From contig JAITCT010000134.1 in the NCBI GenBank assembly GCA_031282925.1, positions 1 to 6,253 on the forward strand: a stretch of 6,253 nucleotides of DNA. Reading direction: 5' to 3'. The notes beneath the pieces are model-generated. The model saw only the letters and a program-made list of their open reading frames with translations, was not told the DNA's origin and did no database searches. Position 1 is the stretch's first letter. Each line of letters starts with the position of its first letter. The stretch is from Dysgonamonadaceae bacterium. GTDB taxonomy: Bacteria; Bacteroidota; Bacteroidia; Bacteroidales; Azobacteroidaceae. Below are positions 5,796 to 6,253 of this stretch, piece by piece. A program made the translations under genes and the position numbers.

Positions 5796-5830
5796 TTTGA
5801 AATGCATCCCTTACATCGGGGCATTTCAAA
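5796..5830. repeat. Palindrome with 10-bp arms
   Basis: TTTGAAATGC (5796-5805) and GCATTTCAAA (5821-5830) are exact reverse complements around a 15-nt loop. It is the first of a chain of palindromes that continues to 6121. Confidence 0.7.
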
Positions 5831-5858
5831 TTGTCGCAGTGCGGTTGTGAATCCCGTC

Positions 5859-5878
5859 ATTCCCGTGCAGGCGGGAAT
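5859..5878. repeat. REP-like palindrome (ATTCCCG/CGGGAAT)
   Basis: ATTCCCG (5859-5865) and CGGGAAT (5872-5878) pair around a 6-nt loop. With its flank (CGTCATTCCCGTGCAGGCGG) it resembles the common GTCATTCCCGC-type dispersed repeats of many bacterial phyla (recognised from memory). Confidence 0.7.
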
Positions 5879-5884
5879 CCTTTT

Positions 5885-5913
5885 GTTGCGACAAGGTAGA
5901 ACCTTGTCGCAAC
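5885..5913. repeat. 29-bp palindrome, 13-bp perfect stem
   Basis: GTTGCGACAAGGT (5885-5897) pairs perfectly with ACCTTGTCGCAAC (5901-5913) across a 3-nt loop. It is directly abutted by a second 29-bp palindrome of the same design. Confidence 0.88.
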
Positions 5914-5942
5914 TATCCCGACAGGTTGAACCTGTCAGGATA
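5914..5942. repeat. 29-bp palindrome, 12 of 13 stem pairs
   Basis: The arms 5914-5926 and 5930-5942 pair at 12 of 13 positions (mismatch at 5919/5937) around a 3-nt loop. The core GACAGGT/ACCTGTC resembles GACAAGGT/ACCTTGTC in the preceding palindrome, so the two probably share an origin. Confidence 0.85.
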
Positions 5943-5945
5943 AAC

Positions 5946-5968
5946 GGCGCGAGGCACAGCCTTGCACC
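5946..5968. repeat. Small imperfect palindrome (GGCGCGAGGC/GCCTTGCACC)
   Basis: Arms 5946-5955 and 5959-5968 pair around ACA with one mismatch (5948/5966) and one wobble. It has the same 3-nt loop design as its left neighbours. Confidence 0.6.
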
Positions 5969-5999
5969 AACCGAGGGGCGCTATCTTTTCATTGCAATC

Positions 6000-6015
6000 A
6001 ATCCCGTCAGGGATT
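6000..6015. repeat. Small hairpin AATCCC/GGGATT
   Basis: Six perfect pairs around GTCA. The surrounding text (CCCGTCAGGGATTAAAG) resembles dispersed repeat sequence common in Bacteroidales intergenic DNA, recognised only from memory. Confidence 0.5.
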
Positions 6016-6059
6016 AAAGTTCGATAGAAATGGTAGAAATGATTGATTCCACACAGCAC

Positions 6060-6083
6060 CCCGCATGACGTTAGTTATGCGGG
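6060..6083. repeat. 24-bp palindrome with 10-bp stem
   Basis: CCCGCATGAC (6060-6069) pairs with GTTATGCGGG (6074-6083) around GTTA, with one G-T wobble. Confidence 0.7.
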
Positions 6084-6096
6084 ATGTTTGGCTTAC

Positions 6097-6121
6097 CCCC
6101 AATCGCTGCGCTTCATTGGGG
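6097..6121. repeat. Palindrome CCCCAAT/ATTGGGG
   Basis: CCCCAAT (6097-6103) and ATTGGGG (6115-6121) pair around an 11-nt loop containing CGCTGCGC. It is the last palindrome before the promoter region of the plus-strand gene. Confidence 0.7.
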
Positions 6122-6215
6122 TTATTAATATCCACCGTGTAACGCCGTGTTGTAAAAGAATTCATTTGTCATATTTTTGTCATGGTTTTTTTAAATCATT
6201 GTGAAAAAGTACCAA

Positions 6216-6223
6216 TACTTTTG
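6216..6223 (+). promoter_or_regulatory. Bacteroidetes -7 promoter element for the gene at the right edge
   Basis: TACTTTTG is an exact match to the Bacteroidetes -7 consensus TAnnTTTG and lies 21 bp before the ATG at 6245, so the leader would be short. No clear TTTG stands at the expected -33 distance. Upstream, TTTGTCAT occurs twice (6165-6172 and 6176-6183) with an 11-bp period, a possible activator or repressor site. Confidence 0.5.
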
Positions 6224-6244
6224 TCCCGTAAAATTTAAAGAATT

Positions 6245-6253
6245 ATGACAAAA
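6245..6253 (+). CDS. First codons of a plus-strand gene cut by the window edge
   Basis: ATG ACA AAA (Met-Thr-Lys) follows a good -7 promoter element and an AT-rich leader typical of Bacteroidetes starts. Only three codons are visible, so the product is unknown. The call rests on promoter context alone. This gene would diverge from the molybdate locus. Confidence 0.4.

Noticed and set aside
5802..6017. Plus-strand frame of 71 residues
   Set aside because: It reads straight through four or more palindromes, and its content is translated repeat DNA.

Overview
The window comes from a Bacteroidota genome, most likely of the order Bacteroidales (inference). The support is the protein style, the near absence of Shine-Dalgarno sequences, a good Bacteroidetes -7 promoter motif (TAnnTTTG) near the right edge, and AT-rich short tandem arrays between genes. 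All firmly identified genes lie on the minus strand, so transcription runs from right to left.

Layout from right to left in the direction of transcription. The right edge (6216-6253) holds a promoter and the first codons of a plus-strand gene. About 600 bp without a gene follow (5635-6244), largely a mosaic of small palindromes. Then comes a molybdate locus: a ModE-type winged-helix regulator (5275-5634), a 73-bp gap with a strong candidate ModE operator, modA (4443-5201), modB (3762-4442) and modC (3091-3765). modA/modB abut exactly and modB/modC overlap by 4 bp. Next is an SUMT-like tetrapyrrole methylase (2133-2867), then a TonB-dependent outer-membrane receptor whose first 631 residues are visible and whose C-terminus is cut by the left edge (1-1895).

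ModA should bind molybdate or tungstate in the periplasm, ModB should form the membrane channel and ModC should supply ATPase activity. The receptor could bring the oxyanion, or a complex carrying it, across the outer membrane. The methylase is the unexpected member. It resembles uroporphyrinogen-III C-methyltransferase but departs from that family at several conserved positions, and no other corrin or siroheme gene is present. Neither the regulator nor ModC carries a molbindin/TOBE domain.

The intergenic DNA is unusually structured. A 35-bp perfect inverted repeat lies within a segment flanked by 31-bp perfect direct repeats, one of which is the start of the methylase gene. The other copy is a ghost start 38 bp after modC, which suggests the methylase was once tightly joined to the mod operon. 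A 7-bp tandem array overlaps the end of modC. A large inverted array of 8-bp units (14 facing 9) overlaps the methylase stop codon and fills the gap before the receptor gene.
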